Positions 9,667 to 18,345 of a DNA stretch of 37,279 bases are shown here, piece by piece (position 1 is the first letter of the stretch; each line of letters opens with the position of its first letter). Where the stretch lies: contig CALMES010000067.1 of assembly GCA_937863435.1 (NCBI GenBank), positions 1 to 37,279 on the forward strand, written 5' to 3'. The notes beneath the pieces were generated by a model. That model worked only from the letters and a program-made list of their open reading frames with translations. It did no database searches and was not told the DNA's origin. This stretch comes from an uncultured Candidatus Peregrinibacteria bacterium (lineage in GTDB: Bacteria; Patescibacteriota; Gracilibacteria; Peribacterales; Peribacteraceae). The position numbers and the translations under genes are program-made.

Positions 9667-10188
9667 TCATCTCCCAAAAATCAAGTGTACAACTTCTATA
9701 AATCCTGCCCCTAAAACGCTGTAATATAGTTTATCCCATATAGTTAATTCACTGATATAGGTTTCCGTCCTGACGACTGTTTTTTCCATTCTCGGGGCAT
9801 AATTCAGCGAATAACTGATATGTTTTTTCAGATCATCACATTCAATTCTCAGCGTATCATGCGTGGTAGGATGTATCGTATCTGTTGAATAGGAAAGAGT
9901 TACATTCTGAGTTGTCAGTACTTTCGCAAGCGAATCACGCTCTGCCAGTAGGCGTGAAATTTCACTCGTATCCTTGACTATTTTCGGAATGTAAACTTTC
10001 ACTTTTACGATTTCCTTTTCTGCCTTTAACACCGGAGCTGGAGGCAGTTGCTTGAACGATATATCTTCTTTTGCAGATCGCGGCATAGGAGCAGATGCTT
10101 TCTCGCTATATTCACGCAAGAGGAGAACCGACAAAACAAGAATTGTGAGTATAAGTACTACGTAGTATTTAAGATTTTTTGACGGCAT
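9667..10188 (-). CDS. Membrane-anchored, spanin-like candidate (173 aa)
   Basis: ATG at 10188 (MPSKNLKYYVVLIL) follows GGAGGAATATATT, a strong ribosome binding site, so it is chosen over the frame's earlier start; it overlaps the upstream CHAP gene by 20 bp. Residues about 7-24 form a membrane segment. A Pro-rich then charged part contains SRLLAERDSLAKVL, a possible short coiled coil. A hydrophobic C-terminus (VLGAGFIEVVHLIF) could be a second membrane contact. The position directly after a CHAP endolysin and the i-spanin-like build suggest a role in outer-membrane disruption at lysis. That is inference; it could also be a virion membrane protein. Confidence 0.65.
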   Translation of the reverse strand: MPSKNLKYYVVLILTILVLSVLLLREYSEKASAPMPRSAKEDISFKQLPPAPVLKAEKEIVKVKVYIPKIVKDTSEISRLLAERDSLAKVLTTQNVTLSYSTDTIHPTTHDTLRIECDDLKKHISYSLNYAPRMEKTVVRTETYISELTIWDKLYYSVLGAGFIEVVHLIFGR

Positions 10189-10852
10189 AATATATTCCTC
10201 CGGCGACCGCACTCAACATTATAAGTTTTCCAAATGCAGACATTCCCGCATTCAGTGTACGTTCGCGCTGTTGCCCGGACGAGACAGGCATTGTAAATAC
10301 ATTGTTGATCTGAACTTTGGATGTATTCCCGAGCTCTTCTATATGAACAAAAACTGCATTGAGTGTTTTACTCATGTAGTCATACGTTCTATTTGAATTC
10401 GAGCCAATTAATGCGACTGCATTCGATGGGCAACGGTAGCATTTGAGAGAATCCTTTGTATTGCCTTCTACGGTCATTAGTCCTTTTTCGTCACCCCAAA
10501 CAACTACGCCGGTATGTCCACCAGTGTCGGTTTTGTACCAAAACAAACTTCCAATCGACGGAGTACGATCGACTCTGATTCCGACTGCTTTTGCCCGGTC
10601 AACGATTGCTTTACTCGATCCTTGAAAGGGGAGAGGGCAGTCAAGCCCAAGCCGATCAGCGGCATCATTGATTACTTTCGTTGCAAAAAATGCGCACCAT
10701 GGATTGCCGATCACGCGATTGTAGTCGTTCTCGAACAAATATTGATAACAACTAACATCATCCTCAACACAGTTTTGCTCTCGCCAACCCTTAGCATACC
10801 CAAGGGCTGTGAGAATTATTTCTTGTCCGTATGCTGTCGTTGTTAAGCTCAT
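10169..10852 (-). CDS. CHAP-type peptidoglycan hydrolase with C-terminal membrane segment (227 aa)
   Basis: The N-terminal 135 residues match the CHAP/NlpC-P60-like fold. The nucleophile is in NPWCAFFATKV (Cys53), the histidine in GGHTGVVVWG (His113), and a polar third residue in TVEGNT (Glu129 or Asn131). Such enzymes cut peptide bonds of peptidoglycan. A linker is followed by a hydrophobic C-terminal segment (LIMLSAVAGGIYYAVKKS). The membrane segment is unusual for a plain endolysin and would suit a virion-bound or membrane-tethered lysin. The gene lies between an unknown 127-aa gene and the spanin-like candidate. It is one of three peptidoglycan-active enzymes in the window. Confidence 0.85.
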   Translation of the reverse strand: MSLTTTAYGQEIILTALGYAKGWREQNCVEDDVSCYQYLFENDYNRVIGNPWCAFFATKVINDAADRLGLDCPLPFQGSSKAIVDRAKAVGIRVDRTPSIGSLFWYKTDTGGHTGVVVWGDEKGLMTVEGNTKDSLKCYRCPSNAVALIGSNSNRTYDYMSKTLNAVFVHIEELGNTSKVQINNVFTMPVSSGQQRERTLNAGMSAFGKLIMLSAVAGGIYYAVKKS

Positions 10853-10854
10853 AA

Positions 10855-11238
10855 TTACCAGGTCGTAAATAAATGTACTGTATATTCTCGTTTGTTCGTT
10901 GCAGGATCGATATACGTAATCGGTACAAAGGTCACCTGTGCTTGTTGTGTCGTTTGTACTACGTAGTCACTGAAGGCATCAACATTTTTTTGTGCTTCCG
11001 GGGAATCCGGTAACAGCGAGACAACAAACATCTGGAATGGTTTTCCCGCGTGCTCAGGCACGACAAAGCTCGGCATTAAAGCGCATTTCAATTTTTCACC
11101 GGCGGCTTTTATGTGAGCCCATGCCTGATCTTCGTCTGATTTTCTTCTTTCTAAGTGATTCTGACGTTGCGGAATCAATTGCTCTAATTCGATAAAAACC
11201 GAAGTGTCTATTTTTGAGACATCAAAAGTATTTTTCAT
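10855..11238 (-). CDS. Hypothetical protein (127 aa)
   Basis: A soluble protein with no membrane segment. It begins MKNTFDVSKIDTSVFIELEQ, has a charged helix near residues 25-50, and ends in a beta-rich part (QVTFVPITYIDP, YTVHLFTTW). It starts immediately after the stop of the 129-aa gene, with the CHAP gene just downstream, so the three are clearly co-transcribed. No family is recognised. It might be a chaperone or regulator for neighbouring structural or lysis proteins, but nothing in the sequence shows this. Confidence 0.65.
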   Translation of the reverse strand: MKNTFDVSKIDTSVFIELEQLIPQRQNHLERRKSDEDQAWAHIKAAGEKLKCALMPSFVVPEHAGKPFQMFVVSLLPDSPEAQKNVDAFSDYVVQTTQQAQVTFVPITYIDPATNKREYTVHLFTTW

Positions 11239-11628
11239 TTACGCTCCTTGTTGAATCGGCAGTAAATTGATAAATACCTCTACCGGCTTGTGATTCCCAG
11301 TAATTAAGAAACCATGTTTCTGTGCGACTAACGATATTTCTTCCCAACACGCTCTTTTCCGCTCTTCCGCTTGACGCTCAGTTCGCTCGATGAGGGCATA
11401 CGCTTCTGCGATACGCTGTTGCTCAGCTTCATGAATCTGCGCGGCCGGCATTGGCATTGGCATTGGATATACTTTAGGCATAGGCAGCATCGCTTTTTTC
11501 TTGCGACAATTCATGGTTCTGCAAGAATTACCGCAAAATTTCGCTGAATTTCTTTTTCCGTCGGGCAGTACTTTAGAACAGTTTGAACATGTCCTCACAT
11601 TAACTTCCGTCTCCGTTACTTCACTCAT
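11239..11628 (-). CDS. Protein with N-terminal zinc knuckle and coiled coil (129 aa)
   Basis: The start follows GGAGTGG with good spacing. Residues about 13-40 hold a four-cysteine zinc knuckle: TCSNCSKVL, then KFCGNSCRTMNCRKKK, a pattern found in small DNA- or protein-binding proteins of phages. A Pro/Met-rich linker (MPMPMPAA) leads to a helix rich in Glu and Arg (IERTERQAEERKRACWEE). The protein could bind nucleic acid or act as an assembly adaptor. No precise family is recognised. Confidence 0.7.
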   Translation of the reverse strand: MSEVTETEVNVRTCSNCSKVLPDGKRNSAKFCGNSCRTMNCRKKKAMLPMPKVYPMPMPMPAAQIHEAEQQRIAEAYALIERTERQAEERKRACWEEISLVAQKHGFLITGNHKPVEVFINLLPIQQGA

Positions 11629-11685
11629 AACAATCCACTCCTGATTATTAAATATAAATAGATGATTTACAATGTTGTTTGGACT

Positions 11686-11859
11686 TTACTTTACCCAAAG
11701 TCCACGTTCAGAGTTTTCATAATCTTTAAGGTCATAAAATGCTTGCTTTGTTTTTTTACCTTCAGTTTGTTTTACTTTCACTCCCTTAGCTGTGAATGAA
11801 ACAATTTCGCAAGTCATTCCTTTGATGTACCTGTGCTTATAAACATCTCCTATGCTCAT
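11686..11859 (-). CDS. Small hypothetical protein (57 aa)
   Basis: A short frame fills the space between the 70-aa holin-like gene and the zinc-knuckle gene. The product begins MSIGDVYKHRYIKGMTCEIV and ends ENSERGLWVK. The pattern looks like a small beta barrel of about 50 residues (GDVYKH, TCEIVSFTAKGVKVK), common in small phage proteins. No catalytic residues are evident. There is no strong ribosome binding site, though the codons and spacing fit the operon. Confidence 0.5.
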   Translation of the reverse strand: MSIGDVYKHRYIKGMTCEIVSFTAKGVKVKQTEGKKTKQAFYDLKDYENSERGLWVK

Positions 11860-11892
11860 ATTTTATTCTTAATAATATGATAAATCAAACGG

Positions 11893-12105
11893 TTATTTTT
11901 TCTTTTTTTGATTGCGTAGAAACGTGAGGATCGTCACGACCGCAACCACTATACTTGTCAGAATGGCGAATATTTTTTGAACATCATCGAGCGTCACGGT
12001 ATTCGTGAATGCTAAAAAGTTAGCGCCGAAAACATACGCCCATCCGAGTACAAATCCAAGCAATCCTGCCGGTGAGTTTCCTGTTGAGTAGTTATTATGA
12101 TCCAT
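11893..12105 (-). CDS. Holin-like small membrane protein (70 aa)
   Basis: Two hydrophobic segments, about residues 13-33 (AGLLGFVLGWAYVFGANF) and 44-62 (FAILTSIVVAVVTILTFL), are followed by a very basic tail (RNQKKKK). Length, two-helix layout and charged tail are typical of class II holins, which open the inner membrane for endolysins. The gene lies within 1 kb of a CHAP hydrolase and a spanin-like candidate. In a virus with an internal membrane it could instead be a virion membrane protein. Confidence 0.6.
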   Translation of the reverse strand: MDHNNYSTGNSPAGLLGFVLGWAYVFGANFLAFTNTVTLDDVQKIFAILTSIVVAVVTILTFLRNQKKKK

Positions 12106-12129
12106 CTGATATCCACTAATAAGTAATAC

Positions 12130-14127
12130 TTACACTTGTTTACAGGTAAAATCGGAGAAGAAAACATCTCCACTTGTACTTGTATTTCGCCAAGTGTGGA
12201 GTTCAAATTCAAGGGCAGTGGCTTGACCTGGAGTACATGTTATTGTCAATTGCTCCCATGTGTTAATAGCTGCACTTGCAATCCCTTGCAAGTCCGTTGT
12301 CACTCCCGAGCATTGTCCACCTCTGAGCACGAGCATTGCATCAACTGTCAGAGAGGAGCGTTGTACCCAAACACTGAATGTAAGAGTTCCAGCCGCCAAA
12401 ACAGGTATGCGGTCGAGTTTCTGAATTTGCGGGAAGTCGGCTGTATGATTATTTTGAGGACTATGCTTCCAATTTTTTGTAGCCGTTCCGTGGAGTGTCG
12501 TTGCTTCTAACTGTGCGGTGATATTGCTACCGTTACGATGATACATTTGTGATACATTAGCATCTCCATTCACATTATTGACTATTACAATACCCGTAGC
12601 GGTGATCGGATTGATAGGGAATGTATCAGTCGAAGTTACATTCGTTGCTATTAATATTCCTGTTTGCGCAGAGAGACCGGAAACTTGACCACTGCTACCG
12701 ACATTGAACGCACGAATAATCGATCCTGCGGTCAGTGATCCGGTGAGTCCGTACGTAACATTATTCCGCGTAGTTAGTCCATAAATATTACAATCGGCAG
12801 CAGTCACAAAAACACCCGCACCACCATTATTGCAGGTAACTGCTCCACGAATTGTACAGGCCTGTAAACCGACATTGATTCCATTTTGAGCATTGTTGTT
12901 TGCAGTACATTCATAAAGTGACGACATCTGACCGGCAAGTGAAAAGCCATGCGTAGCATTGTTATTAGCTGTGCAAGATTGAAAAGCTACGAACTGAGAG
13001 CTGGACGCAAAATTAAAGCCGCTTGTACTTGCGCCAATTGCCGCGCAATTAGTGTATTTTTGATGAGCCACAGCGGACATACTAAATCCCGAAGTACCGC
13101 GAACTGTAACAATATTCTCAAAATCAAGGAATGACTGTCCGCATGTAAGCGCAACACCGCCGCTGTCGCCGGTGTCTATAAACGTCAGACCTGTTTGCGT
13201 ACTCATATCTGTTGTATTCCAACCTCCCGAGTAGATTGATCGACTAAGCGCACTTGTACCGGCTTCTTGTACTGTGTTGTACAGATTGCTTGGCCGGATT
13301 GGCTCGATTTTATAGCAAGTTGCTGTTGTAGTCGTTCCATACCATCCTCTGGCAGTCGCAGAAGCATCGGCTGGCGCTCCCATGTCGAGCTTAATGGTTG
13401 TTCCGTTGATACTTTTAATTGGATAAAAATCACAAGAGGTAGAAGAGCTGCTAAGTCCTATTACCGATGTCAATGTTAGAGCATTACAAGCGATAACATT
13501 GTCAATAAGCACCGTGACAGTTCCGGGATCAGATATACAATTCAGAGCAATGCTTTGAATTGCTGAATTTAATGCTGATCCATTGTCGAAGGTCAGGCAT
13601 GTCCACTGACTCGACGCAAGTGCTTGGTTAATTGTAAATGTATGAACAGGTGTCGCGCCTGCTGTATCGGTACACAAACTGATTGACAGTACACCAGATG
13701 CAACACCTGCCGATGGGCGTATCCACAAGCTAACTTTATTATATGCAGACAAATCAAGCGTTCCGGTCGCGTAATATGCCGCCAAACCGGTAGTAAAGCC
13801 CGATGCGATCGCATTGCTTGTCGATGTCGCACCTTCTTTGCGAGTTGTCGATGTTGTGCATGTCACATTTGCCGATGCAGTCCAAGCGCCGGACGCATAA
13901 ATGTTCGTCGTCAATGCGCTTGCGAGCGTTACCGTATCAGACAAGTTCGTGAAGGTTGCATTAATTCCGAGACTTACAGGGTCTTCTGATTTCATGATAC
14001 GAATCACATCACCGCCAACTGTACGAGCTGCTGTGATACCACTTGTGATTGTTTTTACGCGATTTGCAAAACTCGATCCGTTATTAGAATCATTCCCACT
14101 TGTAAAATCTACAAATAAGTTAGCCAT
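12130..14127 (-). CDS. Parallel beta-helix protein with C-terminal carbohydrate-binding-like domain (665 aa)
   Basis: ATG at 14127 (MANLFVDFTSGND) follows GGAGGTG, so it is chosen over an upstream in-frame start. The N-terminus resembles pectate-lyase-like tailspikes that open with FVDxxxGNDxNNG. The middle has degenerate Asn/Gly-rich coils, for example ECTANNNAQNGINV and TTRNNVTYGL, as in right-handed parallel beta-helices. An inserted beta-sandwich (about 75-220) and a C-terminal domain (about 550-665, FSVWVQRSS, WEQLTITCTPG) look like carbohydrate-binding modules. Such proteins bind and often cut surface polysaccharide. No catalytic residues are identifiable by eye. It is probably the host-recognition spike, a call that rests on fold style. 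Confidence 0.75.
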   Translation of the reverse strand: MANLFVDFTSGNDSNNGSSFANRVKTITSGITAARTVGGDVIRIMKSEDPVSLGINATFTNLSDTVTLASALTTNIYASGAWTASANVTCTTSTTRKEGATSTSNAIASGFTTGLAAYYATGTLDLSAYNKVSLWIRPSAGVASGVLSISLCTDTAGATPVHTFTINQALASSQWTCLTFDNGSALNSAIQSIALNCISDPGTVTVLIDNVIACNALTLTSVIGLSSSSTSCDFYPIKSINGTTIKLDMGAPADASATARGWYGTTTTATCYKIEPIRPSNLYNTVQEAGTSALSRSIYSGGWNTTDMSTQTGLTFIDTGDSGGVALTCGQSFLDFENIVTVRGTSGFSMSAVAHQKYTNCAAIGASTSGFNFASSSQFVAFQSCTANNNATHGFSLAGQMSSLYECTANNNAQNGINVGLQACTIRGAVTCNNGGAGVFVTAADCNIYGLTTRNNVTYGLTGSLTAGSIIRAFNVGSSGQVSGLSAQTGILIATNVTSTDTFPINPITATGIVIVNNVNGDANVSQMYHRNGSNITAQLEATTLHGTATKNWKHSPQNNHTADFPQIQKLDRIPVLAAGTLTFSVWVQRSSLTVDAMLVLRGGQCSGVTTDLQGIASAAINTWEQLTITCTPGQATALEFELHTWRNTSTSGDVFFSDFTCKQV

Positions 14128-14395
14128 TATACACCTCCATCGAAGCATGTATTTTTGCAACTAATTCGTCACGGTCAGATCGCGCTTCGTAGCGCGGAGA
14201 TATTAGCTCTCCTACGCTGTCAGAGTTAATCATCAACGTCAATTCACCCCATCCCAACCTGCCGGAAAATCCTGCACCGATTGGTATGACTTTCAGGAAA
14301 TTTCCATACTCGAAATCAACAACATCTCCACTAACTGAATTGAGTGTAAATGTGATTGAATTATCTTCATTAACCGACACGGAGTAATTTATCAT
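14120..14395 (-). CDS. Small beta-rich protein (91 aa)
   Basis: ATG at 14395 (MINYSVSVNEDNS) overlaps the stop of the fibre-like gene in an ATGA junction, so it is preferred over earlier in-frame starts. The product is beta-rich at first (SITFTLNSVSGDVVDFEYG) with a helical C-terminus (SDRDELVAKIHASMEVY). It sits between two receptor-binding candidates and overlaps the next gene by 8 bp. It could be a fibre adaptor or assembly factor. Function unknown. Confidence 0.6.
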   Translation of the reverse strand: MINYSVSVNEDNSITFTLNSVSGDVVDFEYGNFLKVIPIGAGFSGRLGWGELTLMINSDSVGELISPRYEARSDRDELVAKIHASMEVYNG

Positions 14396-16170
14396 AGCAC
14401 ACTCCCATTTGATATGAAGAATGTACCCGTAACCGGCGCACCGCTGGCACGTGTATAGGATAAGCATCGCCAATTGCCGGATCCTTCGCTGACAAACATA
14501 GCAGTATCACCACTCGCGGTGGTAATATTCGCGGCACTTGGCAAAATCAGAGTCGTTGCATTATGAGTGAGCGTAAGAGCAGCGGCGAACCTACAATACA
14601 CAATCTTACCTGCGGCAATTGTATCAAATCCAGTGATGGTAGTTGTGCCGGTAATTCGCACGTATGGCGCATCAAGCGCGCCGATATTCGTAGTCGAGGA
14701 GCTTGCAATATCTGCAACAGCACCAATATCATTGGAGCTGCCGGATGAACCGGAAGATGATGGTACAATCTTATAGAATTTTGCGTTCTGAGCGATATAC
14801 AGATTACTCGAAAAATAAACCATGTTCGCTACATCTGAGCGGTCCGTAAAGGTATTTTCAAAGTGAAATTCCTTTGTCCACTGTGGAGAAGCGACGGTAA
14901 TATCTGGGCATGACCACCAATAGTCATTGTCGGTGCTAAAAAGCCAAAATTTGCCGTTTAGAAACAGGATATTGTTGCCTTCATTATCCAGGGCTGTTGG
15001 CAATGATACTGCCGTCCACGCCGTGCCGGTGGTAGCAGCATAATATGCCGTTGAGCTATTATTACAGAGTGCTATAAATAAACCATCAGCATACGCCAAT
15101 CCATTTCCCGTTCTTGAATCCGGCAACGATGTACCTGCCGACCACGTTGCGCCATTGTCTGTTGATTTAATGGTCGTGCCGTTCGAGCAAAGAGCCAACC
15201 ATTCGGAAGTGCCACTTGTTCCGCCGTCGCTGACAAGCCCTACGATAGCCGATCCTGCTGTAATAGATACATCTGCAAAAGTCGCTCCGTCGTCCGTCGA
15301 ACGCTGCAATTTTGTTTGCGATGAGCCACTGACAATCCATACTGTCGATGCACCATTCTCACCACCACAAACGATTGTATTCCAATCTTCTGCAACTGTT
15401 GCCGGTGCAACATTTGCGAAAGTCGCCCCATGATCACCCGATCGCCTGAAATTTGTACCGGTAGATGTGACTCCCAGCAGTAATGTTCCTCCTGGACGCG
15501 CTCCTATGCATGCGACATCAGTACCACCGTGGGCAACGGTAGATAACGTCGAACCATTCCAACGATATACGTTGCCGCCTGTCGTTGAATCCGAGTATAT
15601 TATGTGTGTTGAGGTTGCCGCGAAGTTGTACTTTCCTTCTACGTCTTGAATGTCCGCTGCTATGATTGGAGCAGCGGCGACCATTTGAACACTTGTCCCA
15701 CCGCCGCTTCCACCTGTTGGCGCAGAATAACTCGGAACACCTGCTGCAATGGTCAGGACATCACCATCGGATCCGGCTGGTAATCGAGACAATGTACCGC
15801 CTGAGTTACGGTAGAGTATATCGCCGGTCGCATCACTTCCAATATTAATAACAGGGGAAGTAAGTGTTTTATTGGTCAGTGTTTCAGTTCCGGCGAGCGT
15901 GCTGAGAGTGCCGGTTGTTGGGAGAGTAACATTTGTTACAGCGGTCGTTGTGAGTGTAAGACTATGCGCCCCTGCGGTCGTGAATGCACCCCCAAGGGTA
16001 ACGCCGGCCGGAGTCGGTGCATCTTGCCACGTACCATCGCCACGCAAAAATTTTGTGGCAATGGACGATCCGGTTCCAAGGCGAGCAGGGTTAAAAACAC
16101 CCGAAACAACTTGCGATGCAGGAATCGGGAAGCCCGGACTTGAATGATTTAAATAAAAATCTGCACTCAT
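14392..16170 (-). CDS. Fibre-like protein with BNR/Asp-box repeats (592 aa)
   Basis: ATG at 16170 (MSADFYLNHSSPGF) overlaps the preceding stop and has GGAAG upstream. The N-terminal part contains TKFLRGDGTWQ, a signature common in phage tail and receptor-binding fibres, and a repeat-like GTLSTLAGTETLTNKTLTS stretch. Residues about 195-480 contain Asp-boxes of sialidase-like propellers: SGDHGATF, STDDGATF and STDNGATW. The C-terminus is Ser/Thr/Gly-rich with small beta structure. Sialidase-like propellers bind glycans, but catalytic residues cannot be assigned. It is most likely a receptor-binding fibre or spike. Confidence 0.8.
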   Translation of the reverse strand: MSADFYLNHSSPGFPIPASQVVSGVFNPARLGTGSSIATKFLRGDGTWQDAPTPAGVTLGGAFTTAGAHSLTLTTTAVTNVTLPTTGTLSTLAGTETLTNKTLTSPVINIGSDATGDILYRNSGGTLSRLPAGSDGDVLTIAAGVPSYSAPTGGSGGGTSVQMVAAAPIIAADIQDVEGKYNFAATSTHIIYSDSTTGGNVYRWNGSTLSTVAHGGTDVACIGARPGGTLLLGVTSTGTNFRRSGDHGATFANVAPATVAEDWNTIVCGGENGASTVWIVSGSSQTKLQRSTDDGATFADVSITAGSAIVGLVSDGGTSGTSEWLALCSNGTTIKSTDNGATWSAGTSLPDSRTGNGLAYADGLFIALCNNSSTAYYAATTGTAWTAVSLPTALDNEGNNILFLNGKFWLFSTDNDYWWSCPDITVASPQWTKEFHFENTFTDRSDVANMVYFSSNLYIAQNAKFYKIVPSSSGSSGSSNDIGAVADIASSSTTNIGALDAPYVRITGTTTITGFDTIAAGKIVYCRFAAALTLTHNATTLILPSAANITTASGDTAMFVSEGSGNWRCLSYTRASGAPVTGTFFISNGSVL

Positions 16171-16781
16171 TTTTTTCTTCCTATAAATCCTAATAACCCC
16201 ATTCGTCCAAGTGGATAACGAATGTTTCGTTTTCGTCGCCACACACCGCCGCCGTCACGTTGATTGCCTGTATTCCCGCTTGTTGTATTGAATTCGATCG
16301 TTTCAATCCAACCGGCACGATTTACCGCGATTATTCGAGCTGCGTGACCAAATGGAGTCCGAGAAAATTTCCAGAAAATCAGATCCAATGGCTGCGGATG
16401 AACAATAGGGGATAGCCATCCGTTTATTTTGCTATAATTAAAAGCTGCCGAAGCAAGAGCCGAGTTCAGGAGTGGTACTTTGCTCTTGTTGCCTCCGGCG
16501 GCCACATAAAAACCCCAATATTGACCTGCGTAGCAATAGGCAACGCGTCGCAACCCAACGGGGCGTAAGTATTTGTCAATTTGCTCTCCATCGTTATTAC
16601 CGGTTTTTTCGGTAACACCGATCTGAGACATTACGCTATCAAAACTCGCACTCCACAAGTTTTGAGAGCATATAATTTCATACCGCCGTGCTTGTGCTTT
16701 AGTTGAATTGTGCGAAGTAATAACCGCAAACAACCAAACCAAACAGAATGCAAACGCCTTGAAATATTCGTGATAGCGCAT
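16167..16781 (-). CDS. Signal-anchored CHAP-like peptidoglycan hydrolase (204 aa)
   Basis: ATG at 16781 (MRYHEYFKAFAF) has AAGGAGAT at ideal spacing; a start 21 bp upstream lacks this. Residues about 8-30 form a signal peptide or signal anchor ending near TKAQA. The catalytic fold shows Cys83 in VAYCYAGQYWG, His146 in FGHAARIIAV and a polar third residue in IEFNTT (Glu163 or Asn165), as in CHAP/NlpC-P60 enzymes. The start overlaps the preceding small membrane gene by 83 bp. An exported hydrolase suits lysis by a signal-arrest mechanism or delivery in the virion membrane. Which is true cannot be told here. Confidence 0.8.
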   Translation of the reverse strand: MRYHEYFKAFAFCLVWLFAVITSHNSTKAQARRYEIICSQNLWSASFDSVMSQIGVTEKTGNNDGEQIDKYLRPVGLRRVAYCYAGQYWGFYVAAGGNKSKVPLLNSALASAAFNYSKINGWLSPIVHPQPLDLIFWKFSRTPFGHAARIIAVNRAGWIETIEFNTTSGNTGNQRDGGGVWRRKRNIRYPLGRMGLLGFIGRKK

Positions 16782-16986
16782 CGGTATCTCCTTCGCGTAC
16801 AAAGTTCAAACGGGTATAGGCATAATGCGCAATCCCGGAAAAAATTATTGCAGCCGATCCGATAACGGCACAGTTGATCACCGTGCGAATCGACTCTTTT
16901 TCGAAGCCGAGGACATGGAGTCCAATTGGAATGAGTATCAGCACTATGATATTCCGCTTGATCCAATCGAAGATTTCGTACAACAT
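16699..16986 (-). CDS. Small multi-pass membrane protein, holin candidate (95 aa)
   Basis: ATG at 16986 (MLYEIFDWIKRNI) is chosen because it lies 4 bp after the stop of the preceding gene; the frame opens earlier. Three hydrophobic segments are seen at about residues 13-28 (VLILIPIGLHVLG), 34-57 and 78-94 (ILFGLVVCGYYFAQF). This three-helix build, with an overlapping downstream hydrolase gene, matches class I holins. As with the 70-aa protein, a virion membrane role is possible. Confidence 0.65.
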   Translation of the reverse strand: MLYEIFDWIKRNIIVLILIPIGLHVLGFEKESIRTVINCAVIGSAAIIFSGIAHYAYTRLNFVREGDTDALSRIFQGVCILFGLVVCGYYFAQFN

Positions 16987-16990
16987 AATG

Positions 16991-17281
16991 TCACAAATAA
17001 GGTTTAGCGGATGTTTCAATTTCCGCCTGAAACTGTTTTAAGTAGTCCGCTGAAAGCCGGGAGAAATCAACACGATTGATAGAATCTAACACGCCTGTAG
17101 GAGCGTCGGTATCAATGTTCTTGCAGTACGAATCACCACTTTTCTGAGGTAATGAACTGCATTTTAATCGAACAGCCCCCTCAAGAAGAGCTTTGTCTAA
17201 GAACCCGATTTTATTCCATTTTACATTCGTGATGATGTTTTTCAACCACACCGGAACGTCTGTTGCTATAATTTGCATCAT
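16991..17281 (-). CDS. Hypothetical soluble protein (96 aa)
   Basis: The start overlaps the stop of the coiled-coil gene (ATGA), with AGGAG about 7 bp upstream; ATG at 17281 and at 17278 are both possible. The product starts MMQIIATDVPVWLKNIITNV and has two cysteines near residues 41 and 53. It ends with a helical part (ADYLKQFQAEIETSAKPYL). No family or membrane segment is seen. Its place between a coiled-coil protein and a holin candidate says only that it is late-expressed. Confidence 0.6.
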   Translation of the reverse strand: MMQIIATDVPVWLKNIITNVKWNKIGFLDKALLEGAVRLKCSSLPQKSGDSYCKNIDTDAPTGVLDSINRVDFSRLSADYLKQFQAEIETSAKPYL

Positions 17282-18345
17282 GATTGAACTCCTGTGTTTT
17301 CTGCTGATTCTGGAATTGGTATAAAACGTGGCGGCGGAGGCGGCTGCTGAATCCCTTGTAAGTTTTGCGCAGGATTATGGATTGGCGTAGCAGTCGCCGG
17401 TTGAGCATTCGATGCACTACCATTGAATAGCCCAACAATCGCGGGTAAATTGCTCGCTACCGTTTTAATTATCGACTCCCAGCCATTGTCCACACCGTTC
17501 AGTTGCGATTGTCGTGCGAATTTCGTCTGTAAATCTAAATTCAGTATTTCTATGCGTTTGTCGTATTCTTCTTTCATTGTTTGCAATCGACGCTTATTAT
17601 CTGCGATTACAGATTCTAATTGAGATGCAAGAGAGCTTTTTTCCTTTTCGAGGAGAATTGATTTCCGCTGCTCTTCAAAACAATTGCTTGTCCATTCTTC
17701 GACTTTTGCTTCTAAAGCTGCAACAGAAGACTGCAAGGCAAACATCTCGGTATTTTTTATATCAAGAGTGCGATTCAATTCTTGCTGATGACTCTCCTGA
17801 AGGCGGGCGATTTCTTGATCCTTGTCCCGGATTCTGCTTTCGAACATCGCGGCTTGCTGTGATAACTGCGCCTCGTATGCTTCCTTTATATCGCGATGAG
17901 AACGCAAAGGATATCCATCATCACCGCGACGCAGTGTTAAGCCATATTCCGGCTGTTGCGGCATTGGCTCAAGCGGCGGCGCCGGGGTGGTTTGCTGTGG
18001 CTGAAAAATATCAGACAATCCGGCATTTTGACTTTTTTTCGGCTTTGGCTCAGGTGGACGTTTCGGCGAAAATTGACCGAAAAACTCAGGTTTTCCATAT
18101 TCGTCCAGCTCGCGAACTTGATAATTGCGGCCTGGAATCATGTGCAATTCCGGCGTTTTGTTTTCAGCAAGATCGTGAACTGTTTTAATTTTCCACTTTA
18201 GAAAGTCCGAGCCATGTATTGTTACGCGTTTGCCTTTCACGAACTTAGGGTCTTGCGTTTCCGAGTCCATGGTCATCAAACCAATTTCATAGGATTGGTG
18301 AGGTCTAAACTGCCTCACTTCTCCCGCTTTAATTAAATCATCCAT
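17278..18345 (-). CDS. Coiled-coil structural protein (355 aa)
   Basis: ATG at 18345 (MDDLIKAGEVRQF) overlaps the stop of the transglycosylase gene by one base and has AGGAG at good spacing, so it is preferred over an upstream GTG. Residues about 1-90 are globular and beta-rich. A Pro-rich linker (about 85-135) precedes a long coiled coil (about 145-290, KDQEIARLQESHQQEL and following heptads). The C-terminus is short and hydrophobic (IIKTVASNLPAIVGLF), then Pro-rich with a run of six prolines. Together with the transglycosylase upstream it may form part of a penetration or vertex device. It is too short to be a tape measure. Confidence 0.65.
   Translation of the reverse strand: MDDLIKAGEVRQFRPHQSYEIGLMTMDSETQDPKFVKGKRVTIHGSDFLKWKIKTVHDLAENKTPELHMIPGRNYQVRELDEYGKPEFFGQFSPKRPPEPKPKKSQNAGLSDIFQPQQTTPAPPLEPMPQQPEYGLTLRRGDDGYPLRSHRDIKEAYEAQLSQQAAMFESRIRDKDQEIARLQESHQQELNRTLDIKNTEMFALQSSVAALEAKVEEWTSNCFEEQRKSILLEKEKSSLASQLESVIADNKRRLQTMKEEYDKRIEILNLDLQTKFARQSQLNGVDNGWESIIKTVASNLPAIVGLFNGSASNAQPATATPIHNPAQNLQGIQQPPPPPRFIPIPESAENTGVQS

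Noticed and set aside
632-9921. GTCAGTAC repeated six times in the left 10 kb
   Set aside because: Five of the six copies encode Val-Leu-Thr with the same codons, so coding and codon preference explain them; no regular spacing.
17514-18188. A 224-codon rightward ORF opposite the coiled-coil gene
   Set aside because: The leftward frame has good start, coupling and a regular coiled coil; the antisense product has no sensible composition.
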